From Ardenticatenales bacterium (GTDB lineage: Bacteria > Chloroflexota > Anaerolineae > Ardenticatenales > Ardenticatenaceae): 64,000 nucleotides of DNA. Shown here piece after piece: positions 25,110-33,489 of this stretch (positions are counted from its first letter, which is position 1; each line of letters begins with the position of its first letter). A program made the translations under genes and the position numbers. Location of the stretch: NCBI GenBank assembly GCA_020634795.1, contig JACKAZ010000005.1, positions 186,001 to 250,000 of the forward strand, read 5' to 3'. The notes beneath the pieces are model-generated. The model did no database searches. It saw nothing but the letters and a program-made list of their open reading frames with translations, and was not told the origin of the DNA.

Positions 25110-26477
25110 TTAAATCAGCCGCTCGCGGACGCGGGCGCTGATGAGGTCGAGAATGATGACCACGACGGCGATGGCCCAAATGGCCGCCCCCGCTGCACGA
25201 TATTCGGAGAGTCGAATCCACTGCGCCAACAGGAAGCCGATCCCCCCCCCGCCCACAAACCCGATGATGGTCGACATGCGGACGTTGATATCCCAGCGGA
25301 AGACGGTAAAGGCGATCCACGGCGGGATGACTTGGGGGAGCACGCCGTAGGCGATGATCTGAAATTGGTTGGCGCCGGTGGCCCGAATCGCCTCGATCGG
25401 CCCCACGTCGATGCTCTCGATCGATTCAGAGTAGAGTTTGCCGAGTGCCGCGATGGTGTGCATCGTCAAGGCCAACACCCCCGCGAAGGGGCCGAGGCCG
25501 ACCCACACCACAAAGACAATCGCCATGATAAGCGGCTCGACCGAGCGCAGAACGTTCATCACCGTGCGGGAAATGTAGTAGAGTACCTTGAGCGCGGGGT
25601 TGCCCGCCATCAGGTTGCGTGCCCCAAAGAGCGAGAAGGGCATGGCCAACAGTGCCCCGACGAAAGTCGCCATCAACGCCTGGGCAATCGTCTCCCCGAT
25701 GCGGCTGGCCACCAGTCTGGCGTTCTCGGTCACCTGATAGCTGCTTTGACTGGCGATGTAGCGCAGCTCTAAGCTGTGAGCGCGGGGATTGTCTGCTTCG
25801 TACCGCTGGTTCGGGACGGTGATTTCTGTTTGGAAGCCGCCATTTTCGTCGACTTGGAACGGTTCAAACTCCCCGAAAATGCGGACGCGGCTCTCGGCCC
25901 CGACCGGATTCGTCCACCAGAGCTGAAGGGTCTGGTTGGGATCGAAACCTTGCCCCGTCAGTTGCACCGTCTCGCCTGGCAATCCGCAATTCTGAGAGAT
26001 CGTGACCGTGGCCCCGTTGGGGGCTGCGCTGCTTTCCGCATCAGCAGGCGCGGGACAGGGTAGGTAAAAGTCGTTGCCCGCGATCCCATAGTCGATCTCC
26101 CGCGCAAAAAAATCGGGCCGCAGCAGACCCCGGACCACCGGCGCGGCGCGGTTCGCACTGGTGAAGAAGCGCACGAGGTCGATGTTGGTGACCTGCCAGC
26201 CGATCACGTAGATCGGCAACGCCAGGGCCAGGGCCAGCAGCGCTGTCTTGGGCCGCTGCCCCCCGGCGATCAGCCATGCGTCCCACACGTTGGCGGCCCA
26301 TGCCACGGCAAGGCCGAGCCACGAAGCAGGCGAGAGGTTGAGCCAAAGGACGAGGCCGACGATGATCAGGGTGATCACTAGGATAATCAGCCCACGGCTG
26401 CGGTGGCCTGAACGGATCTGGCCCGCACCGGGTAATATGAGGGAAAATAGCGCGGCGAGGGCGGCTGGATTGCTCAT
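25110..26477 (-). CDS. phnE: Phosphonate-type ABC transporter permease PhnE (first copy)
   Basis: 455 residues. The N-terminus is a small membrane module with several short helices and a GAGQIRSGHRSRG segment reminiscent of DUF5683/TM2-like proteins. An extracytoplasmic domain follows (about 120-245), containing CGLPGETVQLTGQGFDPNQ and an AESRVRIFGEFEPF strand region. The MetI-type permease occupies the last 230 residues, with the EAA loop ANQFQIIAYGVLPQVIPPWI. The permease half is close in sequence to the neighbouring phnE, indicating gene duplication. It lies 50 bases after phnC. Together with its paralog it would form the transmembrane path of the importer. The N-terminal fusion is the notable feature. 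Confidence 0.87.
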   Translation of the reverse strand: MSNPAALAALFSLILPGAGQIRSGHRSRGLIILVITLIIVGLVLWLNLSPASWLGLAVAWAANVWDAWLIAGGQRPKTALLALALALPIYVIGWQVTNIDLVRFFTSANRAAPVVRGLLRPDFFAREIDYGIAGNDFYLPCPAPADAESSAAPNGATVTISQNCGLPGETVQLTGQGFDPNQTLQLWWTNPVGAESRVRIFGEFEPFQVDENGGFQTEITVPNQRYEADNPRAHSLELRYIASQSSYQVTENARLVASRIGETIAQALMATFVGALLAMPFSLFGARNLMAGNPALKVLYYISRTVMNVLRSVEPLIMAIVFVVWVGLGPFAGVLALTMHTIAALGKLYSESIESIDVGPIEAIRATGANQFQIIAYGVLPQVIPPWIAFTVFRWDINVRMSTIIGFVGGGGIGFLLAQWIRLSEYRAAGAAIWAIAVVVIILDLISARVRERLI

Positions 26478-26527
26478 TGGGGATCTCTTGTCTCACGTAG
26501 CGGCGGGTCGATGCGCTCTATCATGGC

Positions 26528-27286
26528 TTAACGCAGCGAATGTTCGACGGCTTCATCGCCGTAAATTTCGCGGAAACGCACATCGTCGATCAGATCGGGG
26601 TCCCCGTTGTAGACCACTTCGCCCGCCTTCAGCGCAATGATCCGCGTGGCATAGCGGCGGGCCAAGCCGAGGACGTGCAGCGAGCAGATCACCGAGGTAC
26701 CGCGTTCTTGGTTCAGCTTCTCGAAGTAGCGCATCACCGAATCGGCCAGCGCGGGGTCGAGCGAGGCAACCGGCTCGTCCGCCAACATCAAGGTCGGCTC
26801 TTGCATCATGGCCCGTGCAATGCCCACCCGCTGCTGCTGCCCGCCCGACAGCTCGTCGGCGCGGTTGTTGGCCTTGTTCTCGATGCCGACCAGCCGCAGA
26901 TTTTCCATCGCCTTCTGCTTATCTTCCGCCGACCACAGACCGAGCACGCTCGACAGTGTGTTGGTGTAGCCCAACCGCCCCGACAGCACGTTGCGCAGCA
27001 CCGAGGAGCGCTTGACCAAGTTGAAGTGCTGGAAGACCATGCCGATCTGGCGGCGAATTTGGCGCAACTCGCGCGGATCGGCGTTGGTAATGTCCTGACC
27101 GTTGTAGAGAATGCGCCCTTCGGTCGGATCGATCAGCCGGTTGATGCAGCGCAACATCGTTGATTTGCCCGACCCCGATAGGCCGATCAAGACGAGGAAT
27201 TCCCCATCTTCTACCGTGAACGACACGTTATTCAGTGCGCGGGTGCCGTCGTCGTACACCTTGCTGACATTGATGACTTCTAACAC
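26528..27286 (-). CDS. phnC: Phosphonate ABC transporter ATP-binding protein PhnC
   Basis: 252 residues, normal for PhnC. Walker A is GLSGSGKST, the Q-loop region is IGMVFQHFNLVKRSSVLRNV, the signature is LSGGQQQRVGIARAM, Walker B is LMLADEPVASLDP, and the switch His lies in CSLHVLGLA. The VKR...VLRNVLSGRLGY sequence is characteristic of PhnC rather than other importers. It powers the two PhnE permeases encoded downstream and receives substrate through PhnD. A 396-base gap with a terminator separates it from phnD, so it may be expressed at a lower level than the binding protein. Confidence 0.95.
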   Translation of the reverse strand: MLEVINVSKVYDDGTRALNNVSFTVEDGEFLVLIGLSGSGKSTMLRCINRLIDPTEGRILYNGQDITNADPRELRQIRRQIGMVFQHFNLVKRSSVLRNVLSGRLGYTNTLSSVLGLWSAEDKQKAMENLRLVGIENKANNRADELSGGQQQRVGIARAMMQEPTLMLADEPVASLDPALADSVMRYFEKLNQERGTSVICSLHVLGLARRYATRIIALKAGEVVYNGDPDLIDDVRFREIYGDEAVEHSLR

Positions 27287-27631
27287 GGATCACTCCTGGG
27301 TTGTTGCGTGTTGCGTGTTTGGCGTTTCAAAGACGAGGTCGAACTCGCATGTTGCCAATCTTCATGCAGTTTAGAGCATCGGGCATGGAGCCTAGGACGC
27401 CGTGCCAATGCAAGGGAGAAGCGGAGTTTGTAGTCGGGGCAGGCGGATTGACAACAGCAGCGTGGCGAGACAATCGCCCGCCTCACCCCATTCGCCATTC
27501 GCCATAATCCCAATCGGTCCGATCACCGATGCCAACGCAAAAGCTTTCTCCAACCAATAAGTAAAGCGTCGACTCCGCCCATCATACCGCGAACTTCAAA
27601 AATCGACCAACCGACGATTCCCATCGCCAAC
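27287..27631. other. Gap between phnD and phnC with heptamer repeats
   Basis: TTGCGTG occurs twice at 27304-27317 and CATTCGC twice at 27489-27502. No gene is recognised. The region holds the leader of phnC and is preceded, on the minus strand, by the phnD terminator. Confidence 0.5.
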
Positions 27632-27660
27632 AAAAAGGGGATGCACCGCAGTGCACCCCC
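27632..27660 (-). terminator. Terminator after phnD
   Basis: On the minus strand, arms GGGGGTGCAC and GTGCATCCCC (one G-T pair) with a TGCG loop are followed by TTTTT (27636-27632). Its place between phnD and phnC would let the binding protein be made in excess of the membrane components. Confidence 0.75.
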
Positions 27661-27682
27661 TTCTGGCTCCTAGATGAGCGGC

Positions 27683-28690
27683 TTACTCCTCTTGGAAGTC
27701 CTCGACGTTGACACCCGCCGCATCCAACTGCGTGCGGAATGCATCGTAGAAGGAATCGTCCTTCTCCACGAGGCCGTCGATTTCGTAGACGGCGGCCAGT
27801 GCTGCGGCGCCTTCTTCGGTCCCGGCCATGTCAAGCAGGGCCTTGGTCAGCGTGGCACGGGTCTCTTCCGGCAGCGAGCTGGCGAAGGAAACGGTGTCGT
27901 TCGGGATCTCGGGCGAGGTCTCGATGACGATCACCTTTTCCATCACATCGGGATGCTCGTCTTCGATGTTGCCACGGGCATCCACGAAGGTGGCCCCCAC
28001 TTCACAGTCGCCGTTGTAAACGCCGTTGGCCACGTTGTCATGGCTACCCAGGAATTGCGCATCCAGCGCCTCGGTGTCGATACCCGCCGCCTTCATGGCG
28101 ATTTCCGGGATAATGTAGCCGGAGGTGCTCAGCTCGTCGACCCAGCAGACCTTGGTCTCGGCGGTGATATCTTCGAGCGAGGTGATGCCGGAATCCACAT
28201 TGGCGATGATTTGACCGGTGTAGAAGGGCTCGCCGAAGCGGATCGTCGCCAGCGCGATGTCGGCGCAATCACGCTCGTGGGCCAGGATGTAGCTGAAAGT
28301 GTTCAACCAACCGACTTGGGCTTGGCCAGCACACATCGCTTCCACCACGGCAGCGTAGCTCGTCGCCACGTTGGCTTCGATGGTCATGCCGGTCGCATCG
28401 CTCAGCAGCTTGGCGATCTCGTCGCCGCTGGCAACGATCTCTTGACTATCACCGGAGGGGACAAAGCTCATCACGATGGTGTCCGTCATCGGCTCTTCGT
28501 CGGTCATCGCTTCGTCGGTCATCGCTTCGTCGGTGCTATCGCTCTCGGCCTCGCTACCTTCGTCGGTCATGGTCTCTTCAGAGGCGGCGCTGTCCGTCTC
28601 ATCGGTGGTCGTGGCGCTCTGATTGCCACAGGCGGCAATCGAAAGCACCAACATCAGTACGGCCAACAACATTATGAACTTACGGGTCAT
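27683..28690 (-). CDS. phnD: Phosphonate-type ABC transporter substrate-binding lipoprotein PhnD
   Basis: The ATG at 28690 follows GGAGAAAGAGAC. The 335-residue product has a lipoprotein signal peptide with lipobox SIAAC (Cys21), then an acidic linker of about 50 residues with repeats of EAMTDE. The PhnD-like type 2 periplasmic binding domain follows, with VMSFVPSGDSQEIVASGDEIAKLL and CAGQAQVGWLNTFSY. It captures the substrate outside the membrane for the PhnC-PhnE importer. The very acidic linker probably serves as a tether through the cell wall. Specificity (phosphonate, phosphite, phosphate) is not decided by sequence alone; no phosphonate-degrading genes are adjacent. Confidence 0.92.
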   Translation of the reverse strand: MTRKFIMLLAVLMLVLSIAACGNQSATTTDETDSAASEETMTDEGSEAESDSTDEAMTDEAMTDEEPMTDTIVMSFVPSGDSQEIVASGDEIAKLLSDATGMTIEANVATSYAAVVEAMCAGQAQVGWLNTFSYILAHERDCADIALATIRFGEPFYTGQIIANVDSGITSLEDITAETKVCWVDELSTSGYIIPEIAMKAAGIDTEALDAQFLGSHDNVANGVYNGDCEVGATFVDARGNIEDEHPDVMEKVIVIETSPEIPNDTVSFASSLPEETRATLTKALLDMAGTEEGAAALAAVYEIDGLVEKDDSFYDAFRTQLDAAGVNVEDFQEE

Positions 28691-28741
28691 GTCTCTCTTT
28701 CTCCTCATTAATTTGATGACATGAATCTTCAACGTGCCCTT

Positions 28742-28800
28742 CCCGTCGCTAGGACGGGGCTGACAAGGCCATAATATACCGCAAAATCTTTCAGACGCAA
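28742..28800 (-). promoter_or_regulatory. phnD promoter and leader hairpin
   Basis: Reading the minus strand, TTGCGT (28800-28795) and TATATT (28778-28773) are 16 bases apart. Downstream, CCCGTC (28742-28747) and GACGGG (28753-28758) form a six-pair hairpin in the untranslated leader, about 50 bases before the start codon. Apart from this, bases 28691-29003 contain no recognised feature. Confidence 0.55.
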
Positions 28801-29003
28801 GATTTAAGGGATCTTAATGGCGCAGCGTGTCAAGCTCATGCGTTGGCTGTGGGGGGATGGGGCTATCGCAATCAGGGGCGGAGGGAGCTAGGGGCAGAAG
28901 CTAGGTGGAAGCGCCCCCGATTCGTACCCGCCAGCCGGGTGCGGGGTGAAGCGAGCCCCCGCATCTCCCCATTCGCGATTCGCCCCCCGCGCTCACCGCG
29001 ACG

Positions 29004-30800
29004 CTACATCACGGCCTCCAGCACCCCACCGATCACATCGTAGCGATTGAAGCTGGAGATCAGGTAGATACCGGGGAAGCCGAGCGCTTGGGCACGCTCC
29101 GCCACCGCGCCTGCAATCTCGATTGCGGCGCCTGTCTTTGCGTCGCGGTCGTTCCCCGCCTCGCGCATCCGCGCCAGAACATAGTCCGGCACCACGATGC
29201 CGCCGAACTGGCTGATCGTTTCGGCATGTTTCAGACTGAAGACGGGCATAATGCCGGGCAAGATCGGGACGTCGAGGTGGGCCGTCTTTTCACGGAGCAG
29301 TTCCAGGCGGTCCAAGAAGATCGGCTGGGTGAGGGCCAGCCGCGCCCCCGCCGCGATCTTCCGCTCCAGCCGTCGCACCTCCCCATCGATCCCCTTGTCG
29401 CCGCGTGCCATCCCCCGTGTGTGATCGAAGGCGCAGGCCAGATAGAAGCTATCGGGATGCTCGTGGTTGATCCGTTCCAGCAGCTTGACCGAGCTGAAGC
29501 GGAAGAAGCTGGGGTCGTCGGGATTGGCGGGCGGATCGCCGGTGATGATGAGGATGTTGGGATAGCCGTAGAGCTTGAAACTGGCGAAGTTACCGGTGAT
29601 ATCCGTCTCCGCTTTGTTCCGACAGGAATAGTGGATTAGCAGGTCGGCCCGCTGCAGGTGGGGGCGAATCGCTTCGGCGAAGGGGAAAGGGTCGAGCCAG
29701 GGCTTGCCCATGGTGTGATCGGCGATAGTCACGACGTCGATGCCGTACTGCTGCTCCAAGTAACGGGCCCCATCAATCTTCTGCTGCAACACCCCCGGGT
29801 TCCGCTGATATTCGTCGTCGGTGGGCGGATCGATCTCGACACAGGTCACGAATTTCCCGTCGCGCAAGCGCCGCTCCAGCCGCGACAAAGCCCAGGTGGG
29901 GCGCGGCACCTCCGCATCGAAGGTCGCATGGTCGATGGCGTCGCGCATGGCCGCGGTGTGGCGTGGCGTGCTGTGACAGCAGCTCCCGATCAGCGAGACG
30001 CCGTGCGCCAACGACCAGCGGGCGAACTCCGCGAAATCGTCGGGGTCGCCAAAGGCGTGCATGCGTCCCGTATAATCAATGGCAACCGTCCCCGCGTTGG
30101 GCTGCAATGAAATGGGCAAATCGGTGCTGGCCAGCAGCCGGCGGGCCGTGCGCTGCATCACCTCCGGCCCGACGCGGCAATTGGAGCCAATCGCATCCAC
30201 GCCGAGCGCCTCCAGTTCGCGCACTACCAACCCCAAGTCGATCCGTCCGCCCATCGTCAGCCCGTCGGTCGATTCGACCTGCGCCACCAGCGGCAGATCG
30301 GGGGCAATCCGGCGTGCCGCGCGGATCGCCGCCATCAATTCGCGGTAATCTCCCTGCGTTTCCGCCAGCAGCAGATCGACCCCCGCCTCGACCAAGACTT
30401 CGATCTGCTCGGCGTAGACCGCTTCCATCTGCTGGTCGCTCAGGATACCCGCCCGATAACGCGCTTCGCCCAGCGGCCCCAGGCTGCCCGCCACCCAGAC
30501 GGGACGGGTGGCACTGTTGGCAACAGTACGCGCATGGTCGACGGCGGCGCGATTGACCGACTCGACCGACACCCCCTGCGGTTCGAGTGCCACGCGCGTC
30601 GCCTGATAGCTGTTGGTTTGCAGCAGATCGGCCTGCGCCGCCACGTAGCTGTGATGGACCATCCGCACGGCATCGGGCGCACGCAGGTTCAATGCCTCGA
30701 CCGAACAATCATGGGGGATGCCGTAGACCTTGGCCAGCTCCGTCCCCATCGCCCCATCCCACAGCAGCGGTTGGCGTAACATCGCCTTCGTAAATGTCAT
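29004..30800 (-). CDS. Bifunctional homocysteine S-methyltransferase / methylenetetrahydrofolate reductase
   Basis: The ATG at 30800 has GAGGAG eight bases upstream; 598 residues. Residues about 1-295 are a Pfam S-methyl_trans barrel beginning LLWDGAMGTEL, with zinc Cys in GSNCR and the Cys pair in IGSCCHSTPRH. Residues about 310-598 are a MetF-like reductase barrel with EIDPPTDDEY, TGDPPAN and ALTQPIFLDRL. The fusion couples folate-bound one-carbon units with methyl transfer to homocysteine for methionine synthesis, as in YitJ-like proteins. FAD and NAD(P)H are expected cofactors. The IS element ends only 100 bases upstream and may disturb or supply its promoter. No SAM riboswitch was recognised. 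Confidence 0.92.
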   Translation of the reverse strand: MTFTKAMLRQPLLWDGAMGTELAKVYGIPHDCSVEALNLRAPDAVRMVHHSYVAAQADLLQTNSYQATRVALEPQGVSVESVNRAAVDHARTVANSATRPVWVAGSLGPLGEARYRAGILSDQQMEAVYAEQIEVLVEAGVDLLLAETQGDYRELMAAIRAARRIAPDLPLVAQVESTDGLTMGGRIDLGLVVRELEALGVDAIGSNCRVGPEVMQRTARRLLASTDLPISLQPNAGTVAIDYTGRMHAFGDPDDFAEFARWSLAHGVSLIGSCCHSTPRHTAAMRDAIDHATFDAEVPRPTWALSRLERRLRDGKFVTCVEIDPPTDDEYQRNPGVLQQKIDGARYLEQQYGIDVVTIADHTMGKPWLDPFPFAEAIRPHLQRADLLIHYSCRNKAETDITGNFASFKLYGYPNILIITGDPPANPDDPSFFRFSSVKLLERINHEHPDSFYLACAFDHTRGMARGDKGIDGEVRRLERKIAAGARLALTQPIFLDRLELLREKTAHLDVPILPGIMPVFSLKHAETISQFGGIVVPDYVLARMREAGNDRDAKTGAAIEIAGAVAERAQALGFPGIYLISSFNRYDVIGGVLEAVM

Positions 30801-30862
30801 CGTTCTTCTCCTCATAATTCTCGCAGAGTATAGAACGACTATCATTGCAGACCAAAGGGGGT

Positions 30863-30883
30863 GGAGAATAGAGAATGGAGAAT
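30863..30883. repeat. Heptamer tandem repeat (GGAGAAT-type, three copies)
   Basis: GGAGAAT, AGAGAAT and GGAGAAT in tandem, next to the left end of the IS element. The complementary unit recurs near 50001 and 55806. Confidence 0.65.
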
Positions 30884-30900
30884 GGGGAGAGGGTGGTCTC

Positions 30901-30930
30901 TGACCCGTCCTGAATAAGATTGACAAAGAA
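30901..30930. repeat. Left terminal inverted repeat of the IS
   Basis: Starts TGACCCGTCCTGAA and contains TTGACAAAG. It matches the complement of the right end at about 21 of 30 positions, with the outer TG conserved. Confidence 0.82.
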
Positions 30931-30960
30931 TGCCCCCATCACCATTAAGGACAGGTCAAG

Positions 30961-31311
30961 ATGAAAACCAAAATACCCCGCTATAGCCAAGCCTTCAAAC
31001 GGCAGGTCGTCAGTGAATATGAAGCAGGCGCAAGTTGCCGTCACCTCCAGCAGAAGTATGGCATCGGCGGCTCCGACACCATCAACCGCTGGGTGCGCCA
31101 ATTCAGCCGTCAAGGCTTACGCCAAGAACTCATGCGCATCCAACGTCCGGATGAACGCGATCAAATCAAGCTCGCCCAAGAGCGTATCCAACGCCTCGAG
31201 CAAGCCGTCAGCCAACTGGCGCTGGACAAAATCTTGCTCCAAGCCGAGTTGGCTGAAGCCGAAACTTTGCTCGGTAGCCCGCTCCAAACAAAGATCGGCC
31301 GCAGATCATGA
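30961..31311 (+). CDS. IS3-family transposase OrfA
   Basis: 116 residues. The N-terminal helix-turn-helix region (RYSQAFKRQVVSEYEAG, then KYGIGGSDTINRWVRQF) binds the terminal repeats. A C-terminal leucine-zipper-like coiled coil (about 65-100, AQERIQRLEQAVSQLALDK) would drive multimerisation. The stop TGA overlaps the ATG of OrfB as ATGA, which points to translational coupling rather than the A-rich slippery-site frameshift common in this family; no such slippery run is seen. The start lies 30 bases inside the left repeat. Confidence 0.9.
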   Translation: MKTKIPRYSQAFKRQVVSEYEAGASCRHLQQKYGIGGSDTINRWVRQFSRQGLRQELMRIQRPDERDQIKLAQERIQRLEQAVSQLALDKILLQAELAEAETLLGSPLQTKIGRRS

Positions 31312-32198
31312 AGCACGCCATGGATAATCCCCTCCGCCAGCACTATGCCATCAGCCAGCAGCAATTGCTCGCCGCGCTGGGCATCAGTCGCCAAGCCTAC
31401 CATCAACAGCGCCAACGCCAACAACGCCGCGCCGCCCGCGAAGCGCTGGCGCTGGAGATCGTGCGCCAAATCCGCCAGCACCACCCGCGCATGGGCACGC
31501 GCAAGCTGCACCATCTGCTCAAGGAACGCCACTGCGCCATCGGGCGCGACCGCCTCTTCCGCCTGCTCAGCGAGCATGAGCTGCTGATTCAGCCTAAACG
31601 CAGCTATCGGCGCACGACCTACGCCGGTCTGTACCGCTGGCCCAATCTGCTGCCCGCGCTGCGTCTTGAGCGCGTCGGCCAACTGTGGGTCGCCGACATC
31701 ACCTACCTCGCCACCGCAGACGGCTTCGCCTACTTGGCGCTGGTGACCGACGCCTTTTCGCGCTACATCGTGGGCTACGATCTGTGTGCGAGTCTGGCCC
31801 TAGAAGGCGCCCAGCGCGCCCTGCAGATGGCGCTTGACCACGCGCAGCATCCGCGGCAAGGCCTGATCCATCACAGCGATCATGGCGTGCAGTACACCGC
31901 GCGGCCCTACACCGATCTGTTGCAGGCCCATGGCCTGCGGCCCAGCATGGGCGCGGTGGGCAACGCGTATGATAATGCCTTGGCCGAGCGCGTCAATGGC
32001 ATCCTCAAGCTCGAATACCTGCTGGATCAACAGTTCAGCGACTTGCGCCATGCCGAGCAGACGGTGGGGCAAAGCATCTGGCTCTACAACCACGAACGGC
32101 CCCATCTCAACCTCGACATGCAGCGCCCGGCGCAGGTACATTATGCCCCAGCTATCCCTTCCTTAAAGCAGCCGTTGGCTCAACGCGCTACGGCTTGA
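31308..32198 (+). CDS. IS3-family transposase OrfB (DDE integrase core)
   Basis: 296 residues. An N-terminal HTH_21-like region (HHPRMGTRKLHHLLKER) is followed by the rve integrase core. The DDE triad is visible as Asp in WVADITYL, Asp in IHHSDHGVQY, and Glu in NALAERVNGILK, with the usual 35-residue DE spacing. The C-terminal NHERPHLNLDMQRPAQVH completes the IS3 signature. The gene overlaps OrfA by four bases; an ATG four codons downstream is an alternative start. It appears complete and potentially active. Confidence 0.93.
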   Translation: MKHAMDNPLRQHYAISQQQLLAALGISRQAYHQQRQRQQRRAAREALALEIVRQIRQHHPRMGTRKLHHLLKERHCAIGRDRLFRLLSEHELLIQPKRSYRRTTYAGLYRWPNLLPALRLERVGQLWVADITYLATADGFAYLALVTDAFSRYIVGYDLCASLALEGAQRALQMALDHAQHPRQGLIHHSDHGVQYTARPYTDLLQAHGLRPSMGAVGNAYDNALAERVNGILKLEYLLDQQFSDLRHAEQTVGQSIWLYNHERPHLNLDMQRPAQVHYAPAIPSLKQPLAQRATA

Positions 32199-32238
32199 GG
32201 TCCGCTGCTAACTTTCCATAATCCAGCTTGTGCGCCCT

Positions 32239-32268
32239 TTTTTTGTCAACGTATTTCAGGACTTGACA
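32239..32268. repeat. Right terminal inverted repeat of the IS
   Basis: Reads TTTGTCAA and TTCAGGACTTGACA, the imperfect complement of the left end, ending in CA. A CTC target duplication follows at 32269-32271. Confidence 0.82.
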
Positions 32269-32535
32269 CTCTGTAGCAGCGCTTTGACCGGTGAGGCTGT
32301 TCAAGCGTCGGTCGTCTCGCACAGGGTGAATAGTGCAGGGTGCAAGGGAGACCTTGTGATTCCAACCTCTCCCTTGCCCGTTGCCCTTTGCACCGCGTAC
32401 ATCGAGCAGCGGGAATCGGAGGACGTTGTCTTTTCTTTGGGCAACAACCTCTAGCTCCCTAAGCGCCTCCAGCTCCCTAGGCGCCTTTTTCTCCCCCACA
32501 CCCGACCACCGGCAACCCCCACGGAGGAGCACGAT

Positions 32536-33288
32536 ATGACCACCTTGCACCTACTCGGCACCGGCGCGGCCTTTAGCGATGCCCATCGCACCACCACGAT
32601 GTTGGCCGTGGAAGTGCGTGGCTCGATCGTTGTGATTGATTGTGGTGGGGATGTGGTGCAACGCTTGATGGCCGCAGGACTCGACTTGGATCAGATCGAA
32701 GCGTTGATCATCACGCACGAACATGCCGACCATGTGGGCGGCTTTCCCCTTTTCATGGAAAAGATCTGGCTGGCGGGCCGCCGCCGTTCCATTGCTGTCT
32801 ACGGCATCGCGCCCGCGCTCGACCAAGCGCGTCGACTGTGGGAGAGTTTCGACACCAGCACGTGGGAAGGCGTGCCCCCCATCGACTGGCGTGAAGTCGC
32901 CTACCACGCAAATGCGTCGCTGATCGATGATGCAACCTGGCGGATCACGGCCTCGCCCGTCGATCATTCCAAGCCCTGCATCGGACTTCGCATCGAATCG
33001 CGACGGGATGGCGCACTGCTGGCCTACTCCTGTGATACCGCGCCGACCGACACCGTGGTGGCGCTGGCCGACGGGGTCGATCTGCTCGTTCACGAAGCGA
33101 CAGGCGAAGGCTACGGACACAGCAGCGCCGCCCAAGCCGCGAACATCGCGGCTCGGGCGGCCGCCCGCCGCTTGCTTTTGGTCCACCTGCCGCCTGCCGC
33201 CCTGCTCGACGAGCCATTGCTGGCCGAGGCGCGCCGACAGTTCGCGGCCCTCGAATTGGGAGAAGAGGGCGGCAACTACCCGATTTGA
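32536..33288 (+). CDS. Metallo-beta-lactamase-fold hydrolase (RNase Z-like)
   Basis: 250 residues with ACGGAGGAG ideally placed before the ATG. The HxHxDH motif is THEHADHVGG near residues 58-68. Further ligands are expected from His in VDHSKP, Asp in SCDTAPTD and His in LLVHLPP. The N-terminal LLGTGAAFSDAHR is typical of the RNase Z/phosphodiesterase-like branch. It binds two zinc ions and hydrolyses a phosphodiester or related bond; the real substrate is unknown. It lacks the long exosite insertion of true RNase Z, so a general role is safer. It stands alone between the IS element and the SOD-like genes. Confidence 0.85.
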   Translation: MTTLHLLGTGAAFSDAHRTTTMLAVEVRGSIVVIDCGGDVVQRLMAAGLDLDQIEALIITHEHADHVGGFPLFMEKIWLAGRRRSIAVYGIAPALDQARRLWESFDTSTWEGVPPIDWREVAYHANASLIDDATWRITASPVDHSKPCIGLRIESRRDGALLAYSCDTAPTDTVVALADGVDLLVHEATGEGYGHSSAAQAANIAARAAARRLLLVHLPPAALLDEPLLAEARRQFAALELGEEGGNYPI

Positions 33289-33489
33289 ACCCCCCCCTCT
33301 TCTGCCTCTGTTGTCAGATAGCAGACAGAGGAGATTTGTCCGATATTTCATCACAAGTTAGAATCACCCCACTAGCCAGATGAGTTGCGGCTCCTTGTCT
33401 TGGTGCGTCACCAATGAGTGAATTTGCATATGAAGAGTCGCACTGTAAACCCCTTCAACACTCCCTATTTGGGAAAGGAGAAACGGATA

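Larger units (their letters stand above)
30901..32268 (+). mobile_element. IS3-family insertion sequence, complete
   Basis: The 1,368-bp element begins TG and ends CA, as usual for IS3. Imperfect terminal inverted repeats of 30 bases (30901-30930 and 32239-32268) share GTCCTGAA and TTGACAAA blocks. The flanks show a 3-bp duplication, CTC, at 30898-30900 and 32269-32271. Both transposase frames are intact. It lies between a methyl-transfer enzyme gene and a metallo-hydrolase gene. The intact state and clear target duplication suggest a recent insertion. Confidence 0.88.

Noticed and set aside
23699..25141. A 480-codon open frame opposite phnE
   Set aside because: Antisense of a clear permease gene; Arg/Asp/Gly-rich with no membrane segment or motif.
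33305..33331. Hairpin CCTCTGT/ACAGAGG after the metallo-hydrolase gene
   Set aside because: Only seven pairs with a 13-base loop and no T-run; too weak to call a terminator.
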